Of a stretch of DNA of 64,000 nucleotides, positions 18,657-27,246 are shown piece after piece; positions within the stretch are counted from its first letter, which is position 1; each line of letters begins with the position of its first letter. The position numbers were made by a program, and so were the translations under genes. The DNA comes from Thiosocius sp963808165 (lineage in GTDB: Bacteria; Pseudomonadota; Gammaproteobacteria; Chromatiales; Chromatiaceae). The stretch covers positions 124,001 to 188,000 of the forward strand of contig CAWEET010000021.1 in NCBI GenBank assembly GCA_963808165.1, in the 5' to 3' direction. Below the pieces are notes generated by a model. That model worked only from the letters and a program-made list of their open reading frames with translations. It was not told where the DNA came from and did not search any database.

Positions 18657-18670
18657 TTGACCTTGGTCAA
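18657..18670 (+). promoter_or_regulatory. FNR/CRP-family-like binding site upstream of the tetraheme cytochrome
   Basis: TTGACCTTGGTCAA is a perfect inverted repeat of the form TTGAC-N4-GTCAA, close to the FNR/DNR consensus TTGAT-N4-ATCAA. Its centre (18663.5) is about 41.5 bases from a start site at about 18705 implied by a weak -10 (TATCGA, 18696-18701). That is the classic class II activator position. The site suggests oxygen- or NO-responsive control. Confidence 0.55.
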
Positions 18671-18840
18671 AAAACTTCGGGCTTGAATCTCGCAGTATCG
18701 AACCCGGCCCTGTCGCTTAGCGAATAGAAAAACCCGATACAAGCGGCGACGGCGGGCGCCGGCGGCTGCGATTGCTGCAACTTTTCCGGCGTCTGGAACA
18801 TGGCCACCACGGAGGCGAAGACCTCCAAAGGAGGAAAACT

Positions 18841-19434
18841 ATGTCCGACCCGGACCGAAGCCTGTTTGGGCGCATCGGCGCCTTCATTCGACGCACTTCC
18901 CCGATCGTGTTGCTGGTGGGTGGGGTCACGTTTGGCGTCATCGCCTGGGGTGGCTTCAATACCGCGATGGAGGCGTCAAACTCGACGGCCTTCTGCATCA
19001 GCTGTCATGAAATGCGCGACACCGTCTACAAAGAATGGCAGGAGTCGGTGCATTTCAAGAATGCGTCCGGCGTCCAGGCGACCTGCGCCGACTGCCATGT
19101 GCCGCGCCCCTGGGTGCACAAGGTCGTGCGTAAGGTGCAGGCGACCAATGAGCTTTACCACAAGATCCTCGGCACCGTGAATACCCCGGAGAAGTTCGAG
19201 GCCAAGCGCTGGGAGCTCGCGAACAGGGTCTGGGAGAACATGAAGGCCACGGACTCGCGCGAATGCCGTAATTGCCACGACTTGGCGACGATGGACCTTG
19301 AAGAGCAGGACCGCTCGGGCAAGAAGAAGCACGCGAAGGCCCGGGAGGACGGCAGGACCTGTATCGACTGCCACAAGGGCCTCGCGCACGAATACCCGTC
19401 GAAGCCAAAGTCGGACGCGGTCGCGGCGCGCTGA
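18841..19434 (+). CDS. NapC/NirT-family membrane-anchored tetraheme cytochrome c
   Basis: Quinol-oxidising cytochrome that passes electrons from the membrane pool to periplasmic reductases, 197 residues. One N-terminal membrane anchor (about residues 20-42) is followed by four CxxCH heme sites: CISCH, CADCH, CRNCH and CIDCH. ATG 18841 is preceded by an AGGAGG at 18829-18834, the best ribosome binding site in this part of the window. No nitrate, nitrite or TMAO reductase gene is adjacent, so the terminal partner is unknown. Confidence 0.9.
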   Translation: MSDPDRSLFGRIGAFIRRTSPIVLLVGGVTFGVIAWGGFNTAMEASNSTAFCISCHEMRDTVYKEWQESVHFKNASGVQATCADCHVPRPWVHKVVRKVQATNELYHKILGTVNTPEKFEAKRWELANRVWENMKATDSRECRNCHDLATMDLEEQDRSGKKKHAKAREDGRTCIDCHKGLAHEYPSKPKSDAVAAR

Positions 19435-19443
19435 GCCAGGCGT

Positions 19444-19474
19444 CCACAGGCCCGGCGACGCGCCGGGGCTGTGG
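19444..19474 (+). terminator. Stem-loop after the cytochrome gene
   Basis: CCACAGGCCCGGCG and CGCCGGGGCTGTGG form a 14-pair stem with one mismatch and a 3-base loop, 10 bases after the stop codon. It lacks a clear U-tract. The following 320 bases up to the ppdK start show no convincing gene. Confidence 0.55.
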
Positions 19475-19795
19475 ATTCACCCCATTCGACACGACCCGCC
19501 CGGGCGGTGCGGCAGCCCGTTGTCGGTATCCGATGCTGCAGTTGCCGGGCGTGTTTCCCATACCGTGGAACACTTCGACGCGGCCCGCGTGGCTCCTGCC
19601 TTTCTGCGCAGCCGACGACCCTGTCCCAAGCAACCGATGCGCACCCAACCGTGCTGCGTGCCGTTGGGGTGCCGCCGAATCCGCCGTTCTATCAGCGCGG
19701 ACGGTGGGCGCGGTCATCGCCCTGCAACGCAAAGCATGTTAAAAACCCCGGTTTCGCAGACAATGTTTTCCCACGCAGCAAAGGAATACCGACAC

Positions 19796-22582
19796 GTGAA
19801 CGCAGAATCGGCAAGGCAACAAGCGTCAACGCATCAATGGGTCTATGCCTTCGAAGATGGCGACGGCAGCAACAAGCAGCTACTCGGTGGCAAGGGTGCC
19901 AACCTCTGCGAGATGACGCAGATCGGTCTCAACGTCCCACCGGGTTTCGTCATCACCACCGAGGCCTGCCTGCACTATCTCGACTCGGGCAGCAAGAGCG
20001 TGCCGGAAGACATGCTGAGCCAGGTGCGCGAGCATATGACGCGCGTCGAGAAGGCCACCGGCAAGGGTTTCGGCGATCCTGAGAATCCGCTCCTGGTGTC
20101 GGTGCGCAGCGGCTCGGCCATGTCGATGCCGGGGATGATGGATACGATCCTGAACCTCGGCCTGAATGCCGCGACCCTGCAGGGCGAGATCCGCCAGACT
20201 GGCGACGCGCGCTTCGGTTATGACGCCTACCGGCGTTTCATCCAATTGTTCGGCAAGGTGGCGATGGGCGTGCCGGACGAGGTTTTTGACGCCGAGTTCG
20301 AGGCAGTCAAGCAGGCCGCCCATGTGAACGAGGATGTCGGCCTGTCCGCGGAGAATCTCAAGGAGATCAGCGAGCGTTTCCTCGAGGTGTTCCGGGAACA
20401 CACCGGGCGGCCGTTTCCGGAAGACCCTTACGAGCAGCTCGAGATCGCGATCAAGGCGGTGTTCGGCTCCTGGATGGGCAAACGGGCCGTTGACTACCGG
20501 CGCGAGTTCAAGATCACACCCGAGATGGCGAATGGCACCGCGGTCAACGTCTGCACCATGGTGTTCGGCAACCGCGGCAATGACTCGGCGACCGGCGTCG
20601 CCTTCACACGCAATCCGGGCACCGGTGAGAACAAACTGTTCGGTGAGTACCTGGTCAATGCCCAGGGCGAGGATGTCGTTGCCGGTATTCGCACCCCGAA
20701 GCCGATACACCAATTGGCCGTCGAGATGCCGGAAATGGCGCGTCAGCTTGACCAGCTGCGCGACCGGCTCGAGGCGCACTACAAAGAGGTCCAGGACTTC
20801 GAGTTCACCATAGAGCGCGGCGTGCTCTACTGTCTGCAGACGCGCAACGGCAAGATGAATGCGATTGCGATGGTCCGCACTTCGGTGGAGATGGTAAAGG
20901 CCGGGCTGGTGAGCAAGGAGCAGGCGCTGCTGCGCATCGACCCGATGCATCTCGAACAGATGCTGTATCCGCGTCTCAATCCCGGGTTCAAGGGCGAGCC
21001 GATGGCCCAGGGCCTTCCCGCTTCGCCGGGTGCGGCCTCCGGCTATGTGGTGTTCGATGCCGACCGCGCCGAGGTCCAGGGCAGGGATCTCGGGCGCCCG
21101 GTGATCCTGGTGCGTGAGGAGACGAAGCCGGAGGACATCCACGGCTTCTTTGCCGCCCAGGGTATCCTGACCAGCCGCGGCGGCAAGACCTCGCACGCCG
21201 CGGTGGTCGCGCGCGGCATGGGCAAGCCCTGCGTCGCCGGCGCCGAGGGAATCGAGGTGGATGTGCGGCGCCGCGAGGCGCACGTTGGCACGCACCTGAT
21301 TCGCGAGGGTGAGATGATCACGATCGACGGTTCCAGCGGCAATGTCTTTCTGGGGCAGGTGCCGATGGTGGAACCGGAATTCTCCGACGAGCTGAAGGAG
21401 CTGTTGCAGTGGGCCGACGAGGCCTCCCGCCTGCAGGTGATGGCCAATGCGGACACCCCGACCGATGCGGCGCAAGCGCTCAAGTTCGGTGCCCGTGGGA
21501 TCGGGCTGTGCCGCACCGAGCGCATGTTCAATGCGGTGGAGCGGTTGCCGGTGGTGATCGAGATGATCGTCGCCGAGAATACCGAGCAGCGCCAGGCGGC
21601 GCTGGACCGTCTGCTGCCGATGCAGCGCGCCGATTTCCGCGGTCTTTTCGAGACCATGGCACCGCGTCCGGTGACCATCCGTCTGCTGGATCCGCCGATC
21701 CACGAGTTTCTGCCCACCGAAGCCCAGTTACAGAACGACATCGAGCAGCTCGAGCACTTGCGTGACTCGGCGCGCGGCATGGATGTACTGGCTGGTTCGC
21801 TGATGTTGCTCGAGGGTGGGATCGCCGCCAGCGGTGAGCCGGCCGTGAAACAACTCGTCAACGCGGAGCTGGTCGAGGCCGCGATCAGCAAGAAGGAACT
21901 GATGTTGCGCAAGGTGCGCATCCTCACCGAGGTCAACCCGATGCTCGGTCATCGCGGCGTGCGCCTGGGCATCACCTATCCTGAGATCTACCGGATGCAG
22001 ATCCGCGCGATTCTAGAGGCCGAGGCCGAGTGCGCCGCCAAGGGGCTGGAAGTTCGACCGCAGATGATGGTGCCGCAGGTATGTACCGCGGAAGAGCTGC
22101 GCTGGATCAAGCAGTACGTCGACGAGATCCGTGCCGATGTGGAAAAGCAGACCGGTCAGACCCTCAATTGCCGCTTCGGCACCATGATCGAGGTGGTACG
22201 CGCCTGCATGAGGGCCGACGGCCTCGCTCGCGAGGCCGATTTCTTCTCGTTCGGCACCAACGACCTGACCCAGGCGACCTTCTCGTTCTCACGCGAGGAT
22301 GCTGAAAACAAGTTTCTGCCGCTCTACAATCAGAGCAACATTTTGCATGACAACCCGTTCGAGGTGCTGGATACCAAGGGTGTCGGCAAGTTGATGGAAC
22401 TGGCGGTGCAATGGGGCAGGGAGGTCAAACCGGATCTGTCGGTCGGCATTTGCGGCGAGCATGGTGGACACCCGTCTTCGATCGCCTTTTGTCACAAGGC
22501 GGGACTGAACTACGTCTCATGCTCGGGACCGCGCGTCCCGGTGGCCAGACTGGCGGCGGCGCACGCGGCACTGAAGGGTTGA
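19796..22582 (+). CDS. ppdK: Pyruvate, phosphate dikinase
   Basis: Interconverts pyruvate, ATP and phosphate with PEP, AMP and PPi, and can serve gluconeogenesis or PPi-linked glycolysis. The 928-residue protein has the N-terminal ATP-grasp domain (VYAFEDGDGSNKQLLGGKGA and SVRSGSAMSMPGMMDT), the swivelling phosphohistidine domain with GGKTSHAAVVARGMGKPC near residue 470, and the C-terminal PEP-utilising TIM barrel with GLCRTERMF. I chose GTG 19796, preceded by AAGGA. An in-frame ATG 19763 is possible. The open frame reaches back to 19298, but the extra codons have no family similarity. Confidence 0.93.
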   Translation: MNAESARQQASTHQWVYAFEDGDGSNKQLLGGKGANLCEMTQIGLNVPPGFVITTEACLHYLDSGSKSVPEDMLSQVREHMTRVEKATGKGFGDPENPLLVSVRSGSAMSMPGMMDTILNLGLNAATLQGEIRQTGDARFGYDAYRRFIQLFGKVAMGVPDEVFDAEFEAVKQAAHVNEDVGLSAENLKEISERFLEVFREHTGRPFPEDPYEQLEIAIKAVFGSWMGKRAVDYRREFKITPEMANGTAVNVCTMVFGNRGNDSATGVAFTRNPGTGENKLFGEYLVNAQGEDVVAGIRTPKPIHQLAVEMPEMARQLDQLRDRLEAHYKEVQDFEFTIERGVLYCLQTRNGKMNAIAMVRTSVEMVKAGLVSKEQALLRIDPMHLEQMLYPRLNPGFKGEPMAQGLPASPGAASGYVVFDADRAEVQGRDLGRPVILVREETKPEDIHGFFAAQGILTSRGGKTSHAAVVARGMGKPCVAGAEGIEVDVRRREAHVGTHLIREGEMITIDGSSGNVFLGQVPMVEPEFSDELKELLQWADEASRLQVMANADTPTDAAQALKFGARGIGLCRTERMFNAVERLPVVIEMIVAENTEQRQAALDRLLPMQRADFRGLFETMAPRPVTIRLLDPPIHEFLPTEAQLQNDIEQLEHLRDSARGMDVLAGSLMLLEGGIAASGEPAVKQLVNAELVEAAISKKELMLRKVRILTEVNPMLGHRGVRLGITYPEIYRMQIRAILEAEAECAAKGLEVRPQMMVPQVCTAEELRWIKQYVDEIRADVEKQTGQTLNCRFGTMIEVVRACMRADGLAREADFFSFGTNDLTQATFSFSREDAENKFLPLYNQSNILHDNPFEVLDTKGVGKLMELAVQWGREVKPDLSVGICGEHGGHPSSIAFCHKAGLNYVSCSGPRVPVARLAAAHAALKG

Positions 22583-22995
22583 TCGCAGATCCGGCAGGGC
22601 CGGCGTGCGCCGTCTGTCCTGCCTCGTCGGGCATACGGCCCGTCTGCGTCGTCCTGGCCCCACAACGGGGCTGAACACCCCGAGGCTGCGATGTGTTCGA
22701 CCCGCGGGCCGGCGCCATGTGTCCGTTCGTGCAGGCTCAACTAAGTCGAATGGCACTTGCTTGGGAGCGCAAGCGACAAGTTGGCCAATGCGACCAAGTC
22801 GGCCTGTGGTTCGATGGCGGATGGCTCGACAAGCCGCATTTTGCACCCTGCAGCTCGAGCGAGTTGCGTCGCCGGCAGGTGTCGCCTTGCCTGGCAAAGA
22901 CCCGAGTCACAATCCGGTGCCTGCTGAGCGGGCGCTATCACTGTGCAGCGGCAGCAGCCTTGACGTCTTCGGCCCCTGGTCGCACATTCGGGTGC
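22583..22995 (+). other. 413-base interval without a recognisable gene
   Basis: The frame of the downstream YdbH-like gene stays open from 22693, but this part reads as low-complexity, Arg/Cys-rich protein without signal or similarity. I see no RNA gene or repeat here. A short GGCAGG/CCTGCC stem near 22595-22622 may be part of the ppdK 3' region. Confidence 0.4.
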
Positions 22996-25053
22996 GTGAA
23001 CCTTTCGATACATCCTGCTCCGCTGTTTGCCGGGGTCGCGCTGTTGCTGTTCGGCCTGGTCGCCGCGGCATCCGTCGAGATCGGACTGGCCGTTGACGAT
23101 ATTCAGGGCGAGGACTGGGCTGCGCAGGGTCTGAGTGTCAGTGTGGTCGAGGCATCGCCCGGGCACCTCGCGCTCGCAATCCAGGTTCGACAGCTCACCT
23201 TGCCGGAAGACTACGGGAGTCTGGGTGGTCTGCGGTTGGCGTGTCCTACCTTGCTGTATGCCGACGGTGCCTGGGAATGCACGGACGGCCGCCTCGTGCT
23301 GCAGGATTCGCCATTGCAGGCGCAGGACGCGGTCTGGCACGGAAGCTACCGCCCCGACGGCGACCTGCGGTTGATGATTCCGCGGCTAGCGGTCGGACAG
23401 GGTGCGGTGGGGCTGGAACTGGCGTTAAAGGATGGGGCCTGGTCGGCGCGCGTCGAACCCTATCGGGTCTCCGTGCTGCGACTGGCGCAATTGAGTCCGG
23501 TCCTGGAACTGCCGGCCGGCTGGCAGATCAGCGGTCACGCCAGCGGCGTGCTGGAACTGAGTGGCGAGGATGTCGCGTTGGCTGGTATCGACGCCGAGCT
23601 GGTGTTCGATCAGCTCAACTATGCGTCGCCGGACGGCACACAGGCGGCGGAGAAGCTGATCCTCAAAGTCGAGCTGGGTGGGCGCGTCAAGGGCTCCGCC
23701 TGGGCATTCGATGCCCGGCTGAATTGGCCGCGCGGGGCGCTCTACAGCGAGCCGCTGTTTCTGGATGCAGACCAGGGGCCGATCGACGCCAGACTCGCCG
23801 GGAGTTGGGAGCCGGACAGGCAGCGGCTGGTGCTCGACGGCTGGTCGGTGGAGCTGGCCACGACCGCCTACGTATCAGGTACCGGCCGCTTGGAAGCTGG
23901 CGAGCTGCGGGATCTCACCGTCGCGGCGCAGAGCGATGACGCCGGTAGCCTGTACCGGCGTCTGTTACAGCCGTTTCTGATCGGTAGCGCGGCAGATGAC
24001 ATGGACGTGGTCGGTCACGTGGGTCTCGTCCTGCATTTCGACGAACAGGGTATCGAGCAGGCCGGCCTCGAACTCAACGGCCTCGGTTTCGAAGACCGCC
24101 GGGGGCGTTTCTCACTCGATCAAAGCGACGGTAGTGTGGCCTGGGACAGGGGCGCCGGCGTGCCGGTTTCGCACCTCGCCGTCAGCGGTGCCGGCCTGTA
24201 CCGTATCCCGATCGGCAGATTCAGCATCCGGGCCGCCTTTTCCGGCGACCGCATCGAACTGCTCGAACCGATCGTCGTGCCGGTGCTTGGTGGGGAAGTG
24301 GCATTGGACAGCTTCCTGATGAGTGGTGCGCTGGCGGCCGGTGTGCGGCCGGTCTGGAACGCCAGCGCGTCGCTGCGAGACGTGTCACTGGAACAACTGA
24401 CCCAGGTACTCGAATGGCCGCCTTTCGGTGGTGTCGTCACCGGGCAGCTGCGTGAAATGCGCTATGCAGACCAGGTGTTCACGATTGGTGGCGGCCTGGA
24501 TTTTTCGGCCTTCGACGGTGATGTCCGGGTGGATGATCTGAGCATCCAGGACCCACTCGGCAGCGTACCCATCCTGCGCGCCAATGCGACGCTTCGGGGG
24601 CTGAGCCTGGAGGCCCTGACACAGACCTTTTCTTTTGGCCTGATCGAGGGCCGCCTGGACGGCGAGCTGCACGACCTGCAGCTCGTGGGCTGGCAGCCTG
24701 CGCACTTCTCGGTGCATCTCTATACGCCGCAAGGCAGCGATGCGCGCCGGCGCATCAGCCAACGCGCGGTCGAGAATCTCACCGAGCTGGGTAGCGGTAT
24801 ACCGGCCGGACTGTCTGCGTCCGTGCTGCAGGTATTCGATCAGTTCCGCTACAACAGTATCGACCTTCGGATTTCGCTGGACGGGGAGGTGGCCCAGCTC
24901 GACGGGCTTGCGCGACCTGATGGCGGCTATTACCTTGTCAAGGGCGCAGGTCTGCCGCGGATCGATGTGATCGGTCGCAATCGCAGCGTCGCATGGCGTG
25001 ATCTGGTAAAACGCCTGCAGCAGATTCAGGTCGAGGGGGCACAGATTCAATGA
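22996..25053 (+). CDS. ydbH: YdbH-like AsmA-family intermembrane transport protein
   Basis: A 685-residue protein with one N-terminal membrane anchor (about residues 8-30) and a long beta-rich body, as in the AsmA/TamB-like YdbH. In E. coli, YdbH helps move phospholipids to the outer membrane. The C-terminal third (from about residue 480, with LDFSAFDGDVRVDDL and a conserved GLSLEALTQTFSFGLIEGRL segment) is the recognisable dicarboxylate-transport/YdbH region. GTG 22996 is chosen because it opens the anchor. The stop overlaps the next start as ATGA, so it is co-translated with a YdbL-like lipoprotein. Confidence 0.75.
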   Translation: MNLSIHPAPLFAGVALLLFGLVAAASVEIGLAVDDIQGEDWAAQGLSVSVVEASPGHLALAIQVRQLTLPEDYGSLGGLRLACPTLLYADGAWECTDGRLVLQDSPLQAQDAVWHGSYRPDGDLRLMIPRLAVGQGAVGLELALKDGAWSARVEPYRVSVLRLAQLSPVLELPAGWQISGHASGVLELSGEDVALAGIDAELVFDQLNYASPDGTQAAEKLILKVELGGRVKGSAWAFDARLNWPRGALYSEPLFLDADQGPIDARLAGSWEPDRQRLVLDGWSVELATTAYVSGTGRLEAGELRDLTVAAQSDDAGSLYRRLLQPFLIGSAADDMDVVGHVGLVLHFDEQGIEQAGLELNGLGFEDRRGRFSLDQSDGSVAWDRGAGVPVSHLAVSGAGLYRIPIGRFSIRAAFSGDRIELLEPIVVPVLGGEVALDSFLMSGALAAGVRPVWNASASLRDVSLEQLTQVLEWPPFGGVVTGQLREMRYADQVFTIGGGLDFSAFDGDVRVDDLSIQDPLGSVPILRANATLRGLSLEALTQTFSFGLIEGRLDGELHDLQLVGWQPAHFSVHLYTPQGSDARRRISQRAVENLTELGSGIPAGLSASVLQVFDQFRYNSIDLRISLDGEVAQLDGLARPDGGYYLVKGAGLPRIDVIGRNRSVAWRDLVKRLQQIQVEGAQIQ

Positions 25054-25685
25054 GTCGAACAGGACGGGGTATGGCAAGCAAGATACTCGGATTTCCATTG
25101 ATGGTGCTGGCGTTGACCGCCTGTGTGACCATCAACATCTATTTCCCGGCGGCCGCTGCCGAAGAGGCTGCACGAACCATCGTGCGCGACGTGTTGCAGG
25201 GCGAGCCGGGCGAGCAGGCACCGCCGCCGGCCGAGCCGGACGACAAACAGTCGCATTCGACACCGCCTCACCCGCTGGCGATGGCCTTCGGGCTGTTGCT
25301 CGAGCGCCTGGTCCCGGCTGCCCATGCCGCGCAGGCGGACATCAAGATCAACACCCCTTCGATCGGTGCGATTCGTGCGGGCATGGAGCGGCGCCAGTCG
25401 CAACTGGCACCCTTTTATCGCAGCGGTGCGATCGGATTCGACAACAAAGGCTCGGTTACCGTGCGTGATCTCGCCGCCGTGCCACTGGCCAAGCGTAATC
25501 AGGTGAAGAAACTGGTCGCCGACGAAAACGCCGATCGTGCCAAGTTGTATCGGGAGATCGCCAATGCCAACGGCCATCCCGAATGGGAGGGAGATGTGCG
25601 CACGACCTTTGCCAAGGTCTGGGTGCAGGAGGCGCCGCCAGGCTATTGGTACCAGGACGGCGGCGGTAAGTGGAAGCAGCGCTGA
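25050..25685 (+). CDS. YdbL-like DUF1318 lipoprotein
   Basis: A 211-residue protein with a lipoprotein signal (LTAC lipobox near residue 25), a CVTINIYFPAAA motif, a Pro/Glu-rich linker and a C-terminal DUF1318 domain (about residues 130-211) ending KPGEY-like in PPGYWYQDGGGKWKQR. In E. coli, ydbH, ynbE and ydbL are separate. Here the lipobox segment resembles YnbE and the tail YdbL, so this may combine both roles. ATG 25050 overlaps the ydbH stop. An internal ATG at 25071 gives a shorter signal. Confidence 0.75.
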   Translation: MSRTGRGMASKILGFPLMVLALTACVTINIYFPAAAAEEAARTIVRDVLQGEPGEQAPPPAEPDDKQSHSTPPHPLAMAFGLLLERLVPAAHAAQADIKINTPSIGAIRAGMERRQSQLAPFYRSGAIGFDNKGSVTVRDLAAVPLAKRNQVKKLVADENADRAKLYREIANANGHPEWEGDVRTTFAKVWVQEAPPGYWYQDGGGKWKQR

Positions 25686-25712
25686 ACCCCGCTTAGCGCG
25701 GCCAGCGCCAGT

Positions 25713-26222
25713 TCATTTACAGTTTTTGGCCTTGATGGCGAGTTTCGCTGGCAGCAGCCAGCGCAGCTCGCCGAGCCCGAACGCGAGCTGTTCCCAGCGC
25801 TCAATGTTGATGTCGATGCGCAGCATTGCACCAGTCGGGACTTTCAATGCCGCGTCCCCGATCAGGCGGCCGGCCAGGTCCGACCAGGTCGGTTCGTGGC
25901 CGGTCAACAGCAGAGATGCGGGATTCTCTTCCAGTCTCTTCACCCAGTTCAGCACATCCGGCGCCGAACTCTCGTAGAGCGCACTCTCGATGCGCATCGG
26001 GCAATGCCATCGACCGGCGCGCGCCGCGAGGTGCAGGCTGTCGCGCGCCCGCAGCGCCGATGAACTGACCGCCAGTTCGGGAACCTGGCGCGTGTGGCCG
26101 AGCAGGCGCCCCATCATTCGTGATGCATCGCGGCCACGCTGCGCCAAGGGCCGTTCGTGGTCGCTCGCGTAGGGGGCATCCCAATCGGATTTACCGTGTC
26201 GAAACAGAATCAGGCTGAGCAT
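25713..26222 (-). CDS. sixA: SixA-like histidine phosphatase
   Basis: A 169-residue histidine phosphatase superfamily member. The catalytic RHGKSDW is at residues 8-14, and the second conserved His is in LLTGHEPTW. SixA removes phosphate from phosphohistidine domains such as ArcB or PtsO, but small members of this family vary, so the substrate is inferred. It converges with the ydbL-like gene, with 27 bases between the stops. Confidence 0.75.
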   Translation of the reverse strand: MLSLILFRHGKSDWDAPYASDHERPLAQRGRDASRMMGRLLGHTRQVPELAVSSSALRARDSLHLAARAGRWHCPMRIESALYESSAPDVLNWVKRLEENPASLLLTGHEPTWSDLAGRLIGDAALKVPTGAMLRIDINIERWEQLAFGLGELRWLLPAKLAIKAKNCK

Positions 26223-26474
26223 GGTTCACTCGCGGGGTGGCGGAATCGCTGGGTTGACGTCAATCACACTGACTTTGGCACGTCGCGCGCGGGCACATCC
26301 GACCCGCGGCACGCGGTGGATCCACCTCTGCGGTGGACAGCCGCCTCCCTGCGGCAGACACCCGCGCATCGGACAAGCCGCAACCTGTTCGATGGCTGCT
26401 GATGCGTGAAGTCAGTGCCACTGAGGCTAAGCTAACACGATGTTCGCGGCCGGCCCAGCGACGTCGAGCGCCAC

Positions 26475-27191
26475 TCAGTCCGGTTTGCGCAGCAGATCCA
26501 CCCGCATGGGATTCAGGAACTCGGCCATGCCTTCCTGGTCCAGGTGGGGCAGAAAGCGCGCCTTGATCTCTGCGTAGAGGGTATCGTCGATGTCGAACTC
26601 CGAATGCGTGGCGCCGATGATGCGCTGCTCGAACTCCTCGAAACCGGCAAAACGACTGATGTTGAGGAAATGTATTTCGCGCTCGAGTTCGAGGTTTCCG
26701 TTTGCCGCGGTCCGGGCGATTGCCTCGAAGGCCGCTTCGCGCACGGATTTTTCGTCATTGAACAGGCGCAGTATCTCGTTGAACGCGCCGCCATAGACCG
26801 GTTCCGAGATATAGGCGAAGCTACCCGGACGCAGCACCCGGGCAATCTCCGAAAACGCCCGGTCCATGTCGCCGACTGGCACGTGGTGCAGGGACTTCAG
26901 CATGATCACCGCGTCGACCGACTCGTCGGGCAGGTCGATTGCCTGGGCGCCTCCGAACACGAAAGTGACCTGTGGCAGGTCGGGGATCAGCAGGTTCTTT
27001 TCGTGCTGTATCCGGTCGACTTCCATCGCGATGATCTCACGCACCGCGAACGCCTCGGCCAGGCGTCGCGTGGTGAAGGCGGCCCCACAGCCGAGTTCGA
27101 GCAGCCGTGCGTCTTCGACTGGCAGCCATTTGCCGATCAATTCGAAATCTGACGAAACCGGGAGTTCCGCCGCACTGGCTATTTGCATCAT
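26475..27191 (-). CDS. Class I SAM-dependent methyltransferase
   Basis: A 238-residue Rossmann-fold methyltransferase. Motif I LLELGCGAAF (about residue 31), an acidic residue after the second strand in IIAMEVD, and LKSLHHVPVGDMDRAFSEIARVLRPG (motif post-II/III) are clear. The substrate cannot be told. Start codons ATG 27191 and 27188 are adjacent. It diverges from the kinase gene, with a 55-base gap that should hold both promoters. The 252 bases on its other side (26223-26474) contain nothing I can name. Confidence 0.8.
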   Translation of the reverse strand: MMQIASAAELPVSSDFELIGKWLPVEDARLLELGCGAAFTTRRLAEAFAVREIIAMEVDRIQHEKNLLIPDLPQVTFVFGGAQAIDLPDESVDAVIMLKSLHHVPVGDMDRAFSEIARVLRPGSFAYISEPVYGGAFNEILRLFNDEKSVREAAFEAIARTAANGNLELEREIHFLNISRFAGFEEFEQRIIGATHSEFDIDDTLYAEIKARFLPHLDQEGMAEFLNPMRVDLLRKPD

Positions 27192-27246
27192 TTGTACCGA
27201 CGCTGCTAACAGTCCCTAGTTTATTCAGCGCGGAGGATGGCTGACA

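Noticed and set aside
19298..19795. N-terminal extension of ppdK
   Set aside because: It overlaps the cytochrome gene and its stem-loop, and the sequence does not resemble the enzyme family.
19880..21703. 607-codon open frame antisense to ppdK
   Set aside because: It mirrors the ppdK codons in a GC-rich gene, has a composition rich in His, Leu and Arg, and shows no motif. It is a shadow frame.
22693..22995. Longer N-terminus for the YdbH-like protein
   Set aside because: The frame is open, but the residues are Arg/Cys-rich without similarity, and the membrane anchor begins at GTG 22996.
26223..26474. Possible small gene or RNA between sixA and the methyltransferase
   Set aside because: Only short palindromes such as GTGGATCCAC are present. 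There is no cloverleaf, ribosome site or conserved frame.
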